A stretch of DNA of 64,000 bases from Gemmatimonadaceae bacterium (lineage in GTDB: Bacteria > Latescibacterota > UBA2968 > UBA8231): assembly GCA_026706075.1 (NCBI GenBank), contig JAPOZM010000076.1, positions 1-64,000 on the forward strand, given 5' to 3'. How positions within the stretch are numbered: the stretch's first letter is position 1; each line of letters starts with the position of its first letter. Made by a program: the position numbers and the translations under genes. Positions 1 to 7,720 of this stretch are shown in pieces. Under the pieces are notes generated by a model. The model was not told the DNA's origin. It ran no database searches and worked only from the letters and a program-made list of their open reading frames with translations.

Positions 1-1266
1 GAGGAGGATCTTGGCCAGGGTCGACTTGCCCGATCCGTTCTCACCCACGAGGGCGACCCTCTCTCCCGGGGCCAGTCTGAGGTCGACGCCCTGGAGCACC
101 GGAGGAGCCGCCCTGCCGGAGGAGGGCGCCGGATAGGCGAAGTGGACGCCCTCGACCTCGATCCCCTGGCGCAGGGGCCGGGGGAAGGGCGCCTTCCCGG
201 CCCCTCCGGACGAGGCCGCCTCGGCGGCGCCGACGTGCGCCTCCAGGTCGAGGAACTCCCGCACGTACCCGACCTCGGCGGACTGGTTCTGCAGCTCCCT
301 GGAGCTGTAGCCGAGACCTCCGCCGGCCCGGAACATGTCGTCCACCCCCTGGAAGAGGGCCACGAAGGCTCCGGGGGTGAGGACCCGGCTGCCGAGCAGG
401 TAGGCCAGGACCCCGGCGACACCCACCCCCACGGCGATGCGCAGGCCGGTGCCCGGGAGCACGCCCAGAACCTGGCGGCGGCGCTGCTCGAAGAGCCGCT
501 CGCGCAGCACCTGGCGCATGCTTCGCCAGCGGCCGGTGAGCGGGGCGTGCAGGGCGAAGAGGCGCATCTCCTTCTGCTCCCCCCGCCCGGTCAGGATGCG
601 GTCGACGTACCCGGCCCGGCGCTCCTCCGGGGTCTCGCCGTAGGTGAAGGCCATGAACTTGCGGCTCTCCTCGATCTCCAGCCGCACCTGGGGCACCAGC
701 ACCGCCAGCAGCGCCAGCGAGATCCAGGGGCTGACCCCGGCGAACATGGCCGCGACCGAGACCGCCGTGATCACGCCCCGGAAGAACTCCAGGGAGGAGA
801 ACAGGAGCCGGCTGACCTTGCGCCCCGGCTCCCTGGCCCGCTCGAGCCGGTCGTAGGTCTCGCTGGCCTCGAAGAACAGCAGCGGCAACCGCGACGACGT
901 CGTCAGCAGGCGGCGGCCCAGGACGTGGGCGAGGTTCTGCTCCAGCCGAACGTTGAGGATGTCGCGCACGTTCCACAGCACTTCGTTGGTGAGCAGCAGC
1001 AGCAGGCCGAAGGCGATCAGCCAGGGCAGGACGTCGCCGAAGCCCTCGGAGCCGCCGCCCGCGGCGGCGACCACCGTGTCGACCAGGTTCCTCGTGACGT
1101 GGATGAGCAGGGCCGGCTGGAGGCCCAGCAGGAGCTGGACGGAGATCATCCCCAGCGCCGCCATCCTCGCATGGGTCCAGGTGTGGCCCCAGGCCCAGCG
1201 CAGGTTGACGGCGATGGCGCCGATGCTCGTGCGGCGGTTCCAGTACTCGAGGTCAGGTCTCGGCAC
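1..1266 (-). CDS. ABC transporter, fused permease/ATPase (partial, 3' end beyond window)
   Basis: The minus-strand frame is open from a GTG at 1266 to the left edge, 422 codons. An in-frame TGA lies five codons upstream of the GTG and a GAGG sits about 10 nt before it, so this start is well supported. The N-terminal ~350 residues hold several hydrophobic segments typical of an ABC exporter membrane domain. A nucleotide-binding domain then begins, with a clear Walker A (GENGSGKST) at about residues 408-416, right at the window edge. Signature, Walker B and the C-terminus are missing because of the edge. Family knowledge: such half-transporters dimerise in the inner membrane and export lipids, peptides or drugs. 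The substrate cannot be inferred. It is divergent from the PhyH gene at 1411. Confidence 0.9.
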   Translation of the reverse strand, partial: MPRPDLEYWNRRTSIGAIAVNLRWAWGHTWTHARMAALGMISVQLLLGLQPALLIHVTRNLVDTVVAAAGGGSEGFGDVLPWLIAFGLLLLLTNEVLWNVRDILNVRLEQNLAHVLGRRLLTTSSRLPLLFFEASETYDRLERAREPGRKVSRLLFSSLEFFRGVITAVSVAAMFAGVSPWISLALLAVLVPQVRLEIEESRKFMAFTYGETPEERRAGYVDRILTGRGEQKEMRLFALHAPLTGRWRSMRQVLRERLFEQRRRQVLGVLPGTGLRIAVGVGVAGVLAYLLGSRVLTPGAFVALFQGVDDMFRAGGGLGYSSRELQNQSAEVGYVREFLDLEAHVGAAEAASSGGAGKAPFPRPLRQGIEVEGVHFAYPAPSSGRAAPPVLQGVDLRLAPGERVALVGENGSGKSTLAKILL

Positions 1267-1410
1267 GGGGCGTGAGCCTCAGACGGTCCCGGAAGTCAGG
1301 GACCGACGGATTCCCTGAACAAGCCGCCCATTTGACGCGACTCCGTACCGGCCCTTCTTAGTGCGCCGGCAACCCGAAGACGGCCGCCAGGCCGCGGCCA
1401 TGGAGATGAC

Positions 1411-2217
1411 ATGACGATCACTGCGGAAGGAAGGACTCTCAGGGCGCTGACCGAGGACCAGGTCACCCGCTTCGTGGTGAACGGATTCCTGGTGGTGGAG
1501 GACCTGCTGTCGCCGCCGGAGGTGGAGGCCGTGTCGGCGCGCGCCGACCGGATCGCCGCGGGCGAGGCGGAGCACGTCTCCGGGGGCGTCCAGCTCGAGC
1601 GCATCTACCGGGAGGGGGAGGCGGAGGTCGGGGACCGCGTGCTGGCCGTGCGCAAGCTCCACCAGGTCGCCGTGCAGGACGGCGTCATGTGGGCCCACGC
1701 GACCAACCCGAAGATCGTCGACGTCATCGCCGACCTCCTCGGCACCGACGACATCAAGCTCTACGGCGACCAGCTCTTCATGAAGCCCCCCGGGGTCGGC
1801 GCCGAGCAGCCCTGGCACCAGGACTCGGCCTCGTGGCGCGACATCTTCCCCATGGACCTGGTATCGGCGTGGACGGCGATCGACGAGGCCGACCGCGGCA
1901 ACGGCTGCCTGGAGTTCGTCCCCGGCACCCAGCGCTGGGGGATGATGCAGCGGCCGATGTTGCTGGGGACCTTCCGCGAGGATCTCGGCGGGGAGCGGTG
2001 GCCGGCCGTGGCCGTGCCCCTGAGGCCGGGGAGCGTCAGCTTCCACCACAGCCTCACCGTCCACCGCAGCGGCGCCAACACTTCCGGCCGCCGCCGGCGG
2101 GGCTACGCCACCCACTACATGCGGGCCACGTCGTGGAAGGACGACTCCGTCACCGACGCGCCGAAGCAGCCGCCCTTCAGGCAGGTGCGGGGCCGCTCCT
2201 ACCCTGGGCGGGTGTAG
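1411..2217 (+). CDS. Phytanoyl-CoA dioxygenase (PhyH) family Fe(II)/2-oxoglutarate oxygenase
   Basis: 268 aa, about the usual family length. A GGAG 5 nt upstream supports the ATG. The double-stranded beta-helix iron site is visible: an H-x-D (WHQD) near residue 137 and a distal His in the FHHSLTVHRSG segment, followed by Arg residues fitting 2-oxoglutarate binding. It ends with the family-typical RGYATHYM strand. The gene converges with a PhnZ-like HD oxygenase 39 bp away. In the characterised 2-aminoethylphosphonate pathway, PhnY is a PhyH-family hydroxylase and PhnZ is its HD-domain partner, so a PhnY-type role is an attractive inference. Against it, the genes are convergent rather than co-transcribed, and PhyH proteins are numerous in this genome (two more in the window). 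Family certain, substrate unknown. Confidence 0.9.
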   Translation: MTITAEGRTLRALTEDQVTRFVVNGFLVVEDLLSPPEVEAVSARADRIAAGEAEHVSGGVQLERIYREGEAEVGDRVLAVRKLHQVAVQDGVMWAHATNPKIVDVIADLLGTDDIKLYGDQLFMKPPGVGAEQPWHQDSASWRDIFPMDLVSAWTAIDEADRGNGCLEFVPGTQRWGMMQRPMLLGTFREDLGGERWPAVAVPLRPGSVSFHHSLTVHRSGANTSGRRRRGYATHYMRATSWKDDSVTDAPKQPPFRQVRGRSYPGRV

Positions 2218-2256
2218 GCGCCGCACCCGGCGGCATCGGCCCTCCATCCCGCCCGT

Positions 2257-2862
2257 TCACTTCAGACATCCCTGCACGGCCCCCCGGTAGCTCTCCAGTC
2301 CCGGGGTCTCCAGGCCCTTCACCTTGGCCAGGTCGTCCCACTTCCTCAGCTGCACGGCGGATTCCCAGTGGGGGTTCGCCTCGAAGGCGGCCTTCTCGGC
2401 GTCGGACATGAAGCCGGCCTGCAGCTCGAAGCTCCGTTTGGAGGCCCGCGACAGGGTCTGGTAGTAGTCCCGCTCCACGGTGCAGATGTAGCGCTTGGCC
2501 GGCACGTGCAGGCCCACCGCCTCGGTCACGGCGTCGATGAAGAAGGGCTTCAGGTACTCGGCTCCCACCTCTTCGTGGAGCAGGTCCTCGGTGAGGAAGT
2601 CGGCCTTCTCGTTTCCCTCGTCCACCAGGAAGTGGCCCAGGTCGTGCAGCAGGGCCCCGGTGACGAGCACGTCGTCGGCCCCCGACAGCCGCGCCTCGTT
2701 GGCGCACTGCAGGGCGTGCTCGAGCTGGGTCACGGCCTCGTCGTAGAACGACTGCCCCCGGCGCTCCATGTAGGCGAAGAGGACGTCCGCCTTTCCCTCC
2801 GTCCCGGCCTGTTCCAGCTCCCGGGCCAGGGAGGGGTCCACGATCTCGTTCAGGTGCGCCAT
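2257..2862 (-). CDS. PhnZ-like HD-domain (mixed-valence di-iron) oxygenase/phosphohydrolase
   Basis: 201 aa; a GGGAGG precedes the ATG. Visible motifs in order: a Tyr and QLEH in the first quarter, LLHDLGH (the HD pair), a later His in LLHEEVG, a His in GLHVPAKRY, and RKWDD in the C-terminal quarter. This order, including the Tyr/Glu before the first His, matches the phosphonate-degradation-associated HD family typified by PhnZ, which uses a di-iron centre to cleave the C-P bond of a 1-hydroxyphosphonate oxidatively. Family assignment rests on motif recall, not a search. The neighbouring convergent PhyH gene is the natural PhnY-type partner. An ordinary HD phosphohydrolase is the alternative. 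Confidence 0.85.
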   Translation of the reverse strand: MAHLNEIVDPSLARELEQAGTEGKADVLFAYMERRGQSFYDEAVTQLEHALQCANEARLSGADDVLVTGALLHDLGHFLVDEGNEKADFLTEDLLHEEVGAEYLKPFFIDAVTEAVGLHVPAKRYICTVERDYYQTLSRASKRSFELQAGFMSDAEKAAFEANPHWESAVQLRKWDDLAKVKGLETPGLESYRGAVQGCLK

Positions 2863-2922
2863 GTGACGGGCCTCCCTATTCTACCTTCAAGGATCGCCCA
2901 ATAAACCGAGGAAAGGAGAGTC

Positions 2923-3294
2923 ATGCCAAACCCCGTCGTTCACTTCGAGATCACCGGCAAGGATGCCGAGGGTCTCCAGCAGTACTACCGCGACCTCTTC
3001 GGCTGGAGTCTCACCCCCATGGCCCCGGACGTGCCCTACGGCCTCGTCAGCCCGGAAGAAACCGGCGGCGGCATCGGCGGCGGCGTCGGCGCGAGCATGG
3101 ACGGCGCCTCGCTGCTCACCGTCTACGTACAGGTCGACGACATCAAGGGCGCCCTGGACCGGGCCGTCGAACTCGGGGGCGAGGTCGTCCAGCCCCCCAC
3201 CGTCATCCCGGGAACCGTCACCTACGCCCAGTTCCGGGACATCGAGGGCCACCTCGTGGGACTCGCCGCCTCGGAGACGCCGCCGGCGGAGTGA
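2923..3294 (+). CDS. VOC superfamily (glyoxalase/bleomycin-resistance fold) protein
   Basis: 123 aa with an excellent AAAGGAG ribosome binding site before the ATG. It shows a single beta-alpha-beta-beta-beta pair typical of the vicinal-oxygen-chelate fold: N-terminal VVHFEITGKD, a middle region with repeated Gly, and a C-terminal YAQFRDIEGHLVGL strand. The N-terminal His and C-terminal Glu are at positions often used for metal binding. Many short proteins of this subgroup have no assigned reaction. It is divergent from the HD gene and convergent with the lytic transglycosylase gene 22 bp downstream, so it is probably monocistronic. Substrate unknown. Confidence 0.85.
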   Translation: MPNPVVHFEITGKDAEGLQQYYRDLFGWSLTPMAPDVPYGLVSPEETGGGIGGGVGASMDGASLLTVYVQVDDIKGALDRAVELGGEVVQPPTVIPGTVTYAQFRDIEGHLVGLAASETPPAE

Positions 3295-3316
3295 GGGCCC
3301 CTCAATCCTCCTCGCC

Positions 3317-5407
3317 TCAGATCCGCGTCTCCGCCGCCGGCCAGGCCAGGCTCAGCATCCCCACGTAGGCGTCGTACATGCTCTGAACGTTGCCGACGTA
3401 GTGCACCGGCTGGCCGCCCCGGCAGAAGCCGTAGCGCGCCCGCTTGTAGTACGCCGGCTTGGCGAGCAGCTTCATCGCGCGCTCCACGTGGCCGAACCAG
3501 CGATCCGGGTCCCAGCCCTTCTCCCGGGCCAGCTGGCGGGCGTCGAGCACGTGTCCGTACCCGACGTTGTACGAGGCCAGGGCCAGCCGCACCCGCTCCT
3601 CCATGGCAATGGCTGGGTCGAAGCGCTTGACGAGCTCGTACATGTACTTGACGCCCGCGTGGATGTTCTGCTCCGGGTCGTGGAGGTCTTCGAATCCCAG
3701 CTCGCGGCCGGTCTCCGGCATGATCTGCATCAGGCCGAGGGCTCCGACCCAGCTCTTGGCCTGCGGATCGAACTTCGACTCCTGGTACATCTGCGCCGTG
3801 ATCAGGCGCCAGTCCTGGTCATACTGGCGGGCGTATTTCTTCACCAGGTCATCGAAGGGCGACAGGCGCCCGCTCAGGTCGACGCGCAGGGAGTCCTTCG
3901 CCTTGGCGATGGTACGCTTGCTCTCGAAGTACCTCTTCTTCATCATGTTGAAGAGCAGGCCGCCCTTCTCTTCCCGCACGTACTGGTCGAGGGCCGCCAG
4001 CAGCTCGGGGTTTCCCTTGCGCACCGCCCACCCCAGGACCGTCGGCTTGATGCGGAAGGCCGCCTTGAGCCGGAGCCCGTGAGCGACCTCCATGTCGAGC
4101 AGGTTGGAATCGCACAGGGTGATGTCGTACAAGCCCTCATCGAGCCCGGCGAGAATCTCCTCCGTCTCCACGGTGTCGGAGACGCCGACGACCTTCAGTC
4201 CGATGGAATCCTCGAGAGCCTTCATGGTGGTGTAGAACGATGAGCTCCGGCGCACGTGCACCGTGCGCCCGGCCAGGTCGGCGAGGCTCGCTATCGAGTC
4301 CTGGCCGGCGCGGACGACCACCAGCTCGTCCACCTCGTTGTAGGGCTGGCTGAAGGCCGCCAGCTCCCGCCGGGGGCCGGTGACGGTCATGGCCGCAGCC
4401 ACCAGGTCGCCCTTGCCTTCGTTCAGGTAGGAGAGCAGGTCGGCGTGGCTGTCGGGGATGACGATATCGAGCCGCAGGCCGTGACGGGCGGCGAACTCCT
4501 TCATCAACTCATACTCGAATCCGACCTGACGGCCCCGGTGTATGAAGTAGGTCAGGGGATTGTTGCGCGTGAGCATGCGCAGCCGCCCCCGCTCCTTCAG
4601 GCCGGGCAGGTCGTCCGTGTAGTCATCCTGGGCCCGGAGGCTGAAGCGACGGGCCAGCAGGTACTCGTCGACGGTGGTCTTCAGCCTTGCGTCTCCGGGC
4701 CGCATCATCAGCGCAATGGGGCGGCCTTCGGCCAGCACGAGAGGCGTGGCCATGTTGGGGTAGTGCCTCGACACGGCGCCCCAGAGATGCTCGTCGGATA
4801 CCGTCGCCTCGTAGTCGCCGCGCAGGACACCTTCCACGAGGAGGTCGAGACCGAGCTGTTCCGGCGCCTCGTGAATGCGCAGGGAAGGCACCTGCTGCTG
4901 GAGATCCACCAGAGTCTGGTAGTGCGAGCTGGAACGGCGGACTCCGATCTCCATCTCCGCCAGGTCCTCGATCGCTCCCGGCAAGCTGCCGCCGGCCTTC
5001 GTGACGAGGTACTCGTCCACGTGGAGATAGGGCACGGAGAAGGCCGCCTTCTCCTGCCGTTGGGGCGTGATCGTCAGGCTGGCGGCGACGATGTCCCCCT
5101 CGCCCTCCAGCAGCTTCGCCATCATCTCGGCGAAGCTTCCGGCCTTGACCAGCTCCAGCTTCAGCTTGAGGGCTTCCGACAAGCCGTGGGCGATGTCGTA
5201 GTCGAGGGTTACCCGTTCGCCCGACCTGGGCAGGTGATCGACCGGCTCGGGGGGGACGATGACGCGCAGGACGCCGCGCTCCTGCAGGACGGGCAGGTCG
5301 CCGGTATAGCGCGGCGCGGGGGCCGGCGTCCGGCTTTCCTCGCGCTGGCCGCTGCACTGGGCGAGGCCCGAGAGAGCGAGCACCGCGAGTAGAGGGATCC
5401 GAGCCAT
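3317..5407 (-). CDS. MltF-like lytic transglycosylase lipoprotein with two tandem solute-binding domains
   Basis: 696 aa. The ATG at 5407 is chosen because an AGGAGG lies 9 nt upstream and it gives a lipoprotein signal ending LAQCSG; the open frame extends further upstream without support. Residues ~45-275 and ~280-510 each resemble a periplasmic solute-binding domain (SBP_bac_3): both begin L(P/K)xLxERGxLR and contain a VRRSSS(H/F)Y segment, which suggests internal duplication. Residues ~520-690 form a soluble-lytic-transglycosylase domain with the catalytic Glu in YQESKFD, then GLMQIMPETG and ASYNVGYG. MltF normally carries one solute-binding domain before the catalytic domain. Role: cleaving peptidoglycan glycan strands at the membrane under control of a bound ligand, here perhaps two ligands. 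Confidence 0.9.
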   Translation of the reverse strand: MARIPLLAVLALSGLAQCSGQREESRTPAPAPRYTGDLPVLQERGVLRVIVPPEPVDHLPRSGERVTLDYDIAHGLSEALKLKLELVKAGSFAEMMAKLLEGEGDIVAASLTITPQRQEKAAFSVPYLHVDEYLVTKAGGSLPGAIEDLAEMEIGVRRSSSHYQTLVDLQQQVPSLRIHEAPEQLGLDLLVEGVLRGDYEATVSDEHLWGAVSRHYPNMATPLVLAEGRPIALMMRPGDARLKTTVDEYLLARRFSLRAQDDYTDDLPGLKERGRLRMLTRNNPLTYFIHRGRQVGFEYELMKEFAARHGLRLDIVIPDSHADLLSYLNEGKGDLVAAAMTVTGPRRELAAFSQPYNEVDELVVVRAGQDSIASLADLAGRTVHVRRSSSFYTTMKALEDSIGLKVVGVSDTVETEEILAGLDEGLYDITLCDSNLLDMEVAHGLRLKAAFRIKPTVLGWAVRKGNPELLAALDQYVREEKGGLLFNMMKKRYFESKRTIAKAKDSLRVDLSGRLSPFDDLVKKYARQYDQDWRLITAQMYQESKFDPQAKSWVGALGLMQIMPETGRELGFEDLHDPEQNIHAGVKYMYELVKRFDPAIAMEERVRLALASYNVGYGHVLDARQLAREKGWDPDRWFGHVERAMKLLAKPAYYKRARYGFCRGGQPVHYVGNVQSMYDAYVGMLSLAWPAAETRI

Positions 5408-5439
5408 GGGGCATCGCCTCCTCTGATGGCCGGGCGGCT

Positions 5440-6633
5440 TCAGGCCTCCGGGGACAGGTCCAGGGCCAGCGAACGGAACTCCGGCAGACGGTGGAAGGTG
5501 ATCAGGTCGTTGTCGTGCTGGTCGCGTCCGTTGCGGGAGGTGCGCGAAACGATGAGCAGGTCTCCGCCGTCGATCAGCGGCGTCGTGTAGTTGAAGGCCT
5601 GGGCGGGACTCGGCCAATGGGCGACGCATCCGGCGGGGAACCAGTTGAGGGCGTCGACGCCGTAGAAGAGCATGAGGAATCGTCGCTCGTTGCCGGGCGA
5701 GCCCCTGAAGCCGGGCTGTGCCGGCAGGCTGCCAGGGGCCTGCGTCCGCGTGGGTAGATTGGAGACCATCCAGTACAGGGCAGTGACTTCGTCGTGAAGG
5801 ATGTGGAAGTGGTTCTGCGCTCCCGGCGTGGGATAGAGCTGCGAGAGCCGCAAGTCGAGGTGCTCGCCTTCGTCGGCGAGGTCGCAGACCGCCGCCATCC
5901 CCGAGGTGGCGTAGCCGTCGAGCCGCAGGCGGGCGATGACGCGCAGACCATCGGGTGTGTTGACGACGTTGGGCTCGAGCCAGTGATCCCGGTCCCGAGG
6001 CCGCCCGGGCCGTACCAGCTCGGCAGGCGTGCCGGGATACTCAAGGTGGGGGGAGCGGCGCCAGGCTGCCGGAGAGGTGAGATCCGCAGACAGGTCGCCG
6101 GCCACCGCCAGGAGCCGGGACCCCTTGCGGTTGAACTCGCCCTCGGCATTGACGGCGCCGAAGGCCCAGTAGAGCCGGTCGTCTCTCTCGGCCATGCCGG
6201 AGGCGGCGGCGTAGAAGGAACCCTCGAAGAGCTCCACGGGCTCGGTCCATCCTCTACCGCCGTCGTCGGAGCGGCTGATCCAGATGCCGCTGCGCTCCGG
6301 CCCCACACCCAGGTAGAATGCGGACCCATGGTGGAGGAACAGCCGTCCCGCGAGAAAGGGGAGCCGGTGGAGTTCCTTCCACGAGTCACCGTGATCGGCG
6401 CTCGTGTAGACGCTCAGCGTGTCGGGTCCCAGCCGCTGGAGGGTGGCCTGCAGGTGGCCGGCGCCGCCCACGAGACGGGGACAGGCGCACAGCAGGTCGC
6501 CGCGGGGCAGCCGCACCAGCGACGGCGCATCGGTGAGCACATCCGGCTCGGGTACCGTGTCGATGACCACGAATTCGTCGGTGAGAGGGCGGCGCCAGCG
6601 GGAGTAACGGGGGCTCGTCACTACATTCGCCAT
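5440..6633 (-). CDS. Sialidase-fold (BNR/Asp-box) protein, possible exo-glycosidase
   Basis: 397 aa, no signal peptide seen, so probably cytoplasmic unless the start is wrong. Two Asp-box-like motifs (SADHGDSW and SRSDDGGRGW) lie in the first third, followed by beta-rich sequence with a conserved NHFHILHD segment. Such proteins adopt a six-bladed propeller and are usually labelled exo-alpha-sialidase, though many are not active on sialic acid. The upstream sequence has no Shine-Dalgarno site but has promoter hexamers ending 6 nt before the ATG (separate entry), so the message may be leaderless. It ends 32 bp from the transglycosylase start on the same strand and is divergent from the epimerase gene. 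Catalytic residues could not be assigned by eye. Confidence 0.8.
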   Translation of the reverse strand: MANVVTSPRYSRWRRPLTDEFVVIDTVPEPDVLTDAPSLVRLPRGDLLCACPRLVGGAGHLQATLQRLGPDTLSVYTSADHGDSWKELHRLPFLAGRLFLHHGSAFYLGVGPERSGIWISRSDDGGRGWTEPVELFEGSFYAAASGMAERDDRLYWAFGAVNAEGEFNRKGSRLLAVAGDLSADLTSPAAWRRSPHLEYPGTPAELVRPGRPRDRDHWLEPNVVNTPDGLRVIARLRLDGYATSGMAAVCDLADEGEHLDLRLSQLYPTPGAQNHFHILHDEVTALYWMVSNLPTRTQAPGSLPAQPGFRGSPGNERRFLMLFYGVDALNWFPAGCVAHWPSPAQAFNYTTPLIDGGDLLIVSRTSRNGRDQHDNDLITFHRLPEFRSLALDLSPEA

Positions 6634-6639
6634 GGGCCA

Positions 6640-6668
6640 AATCTACCGGGGACCCTGGCTCGGGACAA
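6640..6668 (-). promoter_or_regulatory. Possible sigma70-type promoter giving a leaderless transcript
   Basis: On the minus strand TTGTCC (6663-6668) is followed by a 17-nt spacer and TAGATT (6640-6645), each matching 4 of 6 consensus positions. Only 6 nt separate the -10 element from the ATG at 6633, so transcription would begin at or next to the start codon. No Shine-Dalgarno is present. This is pattern matching only. Confidence 0.35.
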
Positions 6669-6691
6669 GTCGCCGGGTTAGGTTGGGCGCC

Positions 6692-7663
6692 ATGGCACGC
6701 GACCTCTCCCCCCCCGCCAATGTCCTTGTGACAGGTGGAGCGGGGTTCATCGGCAGCCACCTCGTCGATCGGCTTGTCGAGACCGGGCAGCGGGTCCACG
6801 TCATCGATTCGCTGGAGACGGGAAATGCCGCCAACCTCCATCCGTCGGCGGAGCTGATCCAGGCGGACATCCGCGACGGCTCACTGGGTGGAATCGTGGC
6901 GGAGGTCGCTCCCGCGGCGGTCTTCCACCTGGCGGCGCAGGTCAGCGTGGCCGTATCGGCCAGGGACCCCGAGCGCGACGCACAGGTCAACTTGATCGGT
7001 TCGCTGAACCTGCTGCAGGCGCTGGTGGCCCTGAAGGCCAGGCCGAGGTTCATCTTCTTCTCCACCGGCGGCGGCATCTACGGCGACCTCTGCCCGGAGG
7101 ATCTGCCGCCGCGGGAGTCGCTCCTTGCGCAGCCCCTGTCTCCCTATGGGGCCTCCAAACTGGCGGTGGAGTCGTACCTGCGCGTCTACGGCCATCTCCA
7201 TGGAATCGACTACGGGATCGTGCGGCCCTCCAACGTCTACGGTCCGCGCCAGGACCCGCATGGAGAGGCCGGGGTCATCGCCATCTTCGCGCAAGCCATG
7301 CTCGCAGGCCGGCAGGTGACGATCTTCGGCGACGGAGAGGACGTGCGCGACTACATCTACGTGTCGGACCTGGTGGAGGGAGCGCTGGCCGTGTACCGAT
7401 CCGGGAGGCGGGGGCCGTACAACCTCGGGACAGGTTTGGCCGTTTCGGTGAATCAGCTGCATGCCTCGCTATGTGAGTTGATCCCGGACCATGGCGGGGC
7501 GGTCCACGGCCCCCCGCGGCCCGGGGACATCCCCAGGATCTGGCTGGATGTCGCCGCCGCGGAGAGGGATCTGGGTTGGCGGGCGGAGACCCCGCTGCGG
7601 GAGGGGATGGGGCGGACGGTAGACTGGTTCAGGGGGGGAGGGAGCCCGGCAGGGGCAGGGTGA
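6692..7663 (+). CDS. NAD-dependent sugar-nucleotide epimerase/dehydratase (extended SDR)
   Basis: 323 aa from the ATG at 6692, which places the Rossmann TGGAGFIG motif at residues ~13-20 as usual. An in-frame ATG at 6632 would add 20 residues unlike the family and overlap the divergent gene's start. The active-site YGASK and the upstream Ser/Thr region (FFSTGGGIYG) are intact, and RPSNVYGPRQ follows. This pattern fits UDP-glucose 4-epimerase-like enzymes that interconvert UDP-hexoses for surface glycans. The large secreted propeller gene follows 57 bp downstream, and the glycan cluster lies beyond it. Exact substrate not determinable. Confidence 0.9.
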   Translation: MARDLSPPANVLVTGGAGFIGSHLVDRLVETGQRVHVIDSLETGNAANLHPSAELIQADIRDGSLGGIVAEVAPAAVFHLAAQVSVAVSARDPERDAQVNLIGSLNLLQALVALKARPRFIFFSTGGGIYGDLCPEDLPPRESLLAQPLSPYGASKLAVESYLRVYGHLHGIDYGIVRPSNVYGPRQDPHGEAGVIAIFAQAMLAGRQVTIFGDGEDVRDYIYVSDLVEGALAVYRSGRRGPYNLGTGLAVSVNQLHASLCELIPDHGGAVHGPPRPGDIPRIWLDVAAAERDLGWRAETPLREGMGRTVDWFRGGGSPAGAG

Positions 7664-7720
7664 TTCGCCATGGGTGCGCGTACCATCCTCTACCGAATCG
7701 AAAGCAGAAGGAGTAGACCT

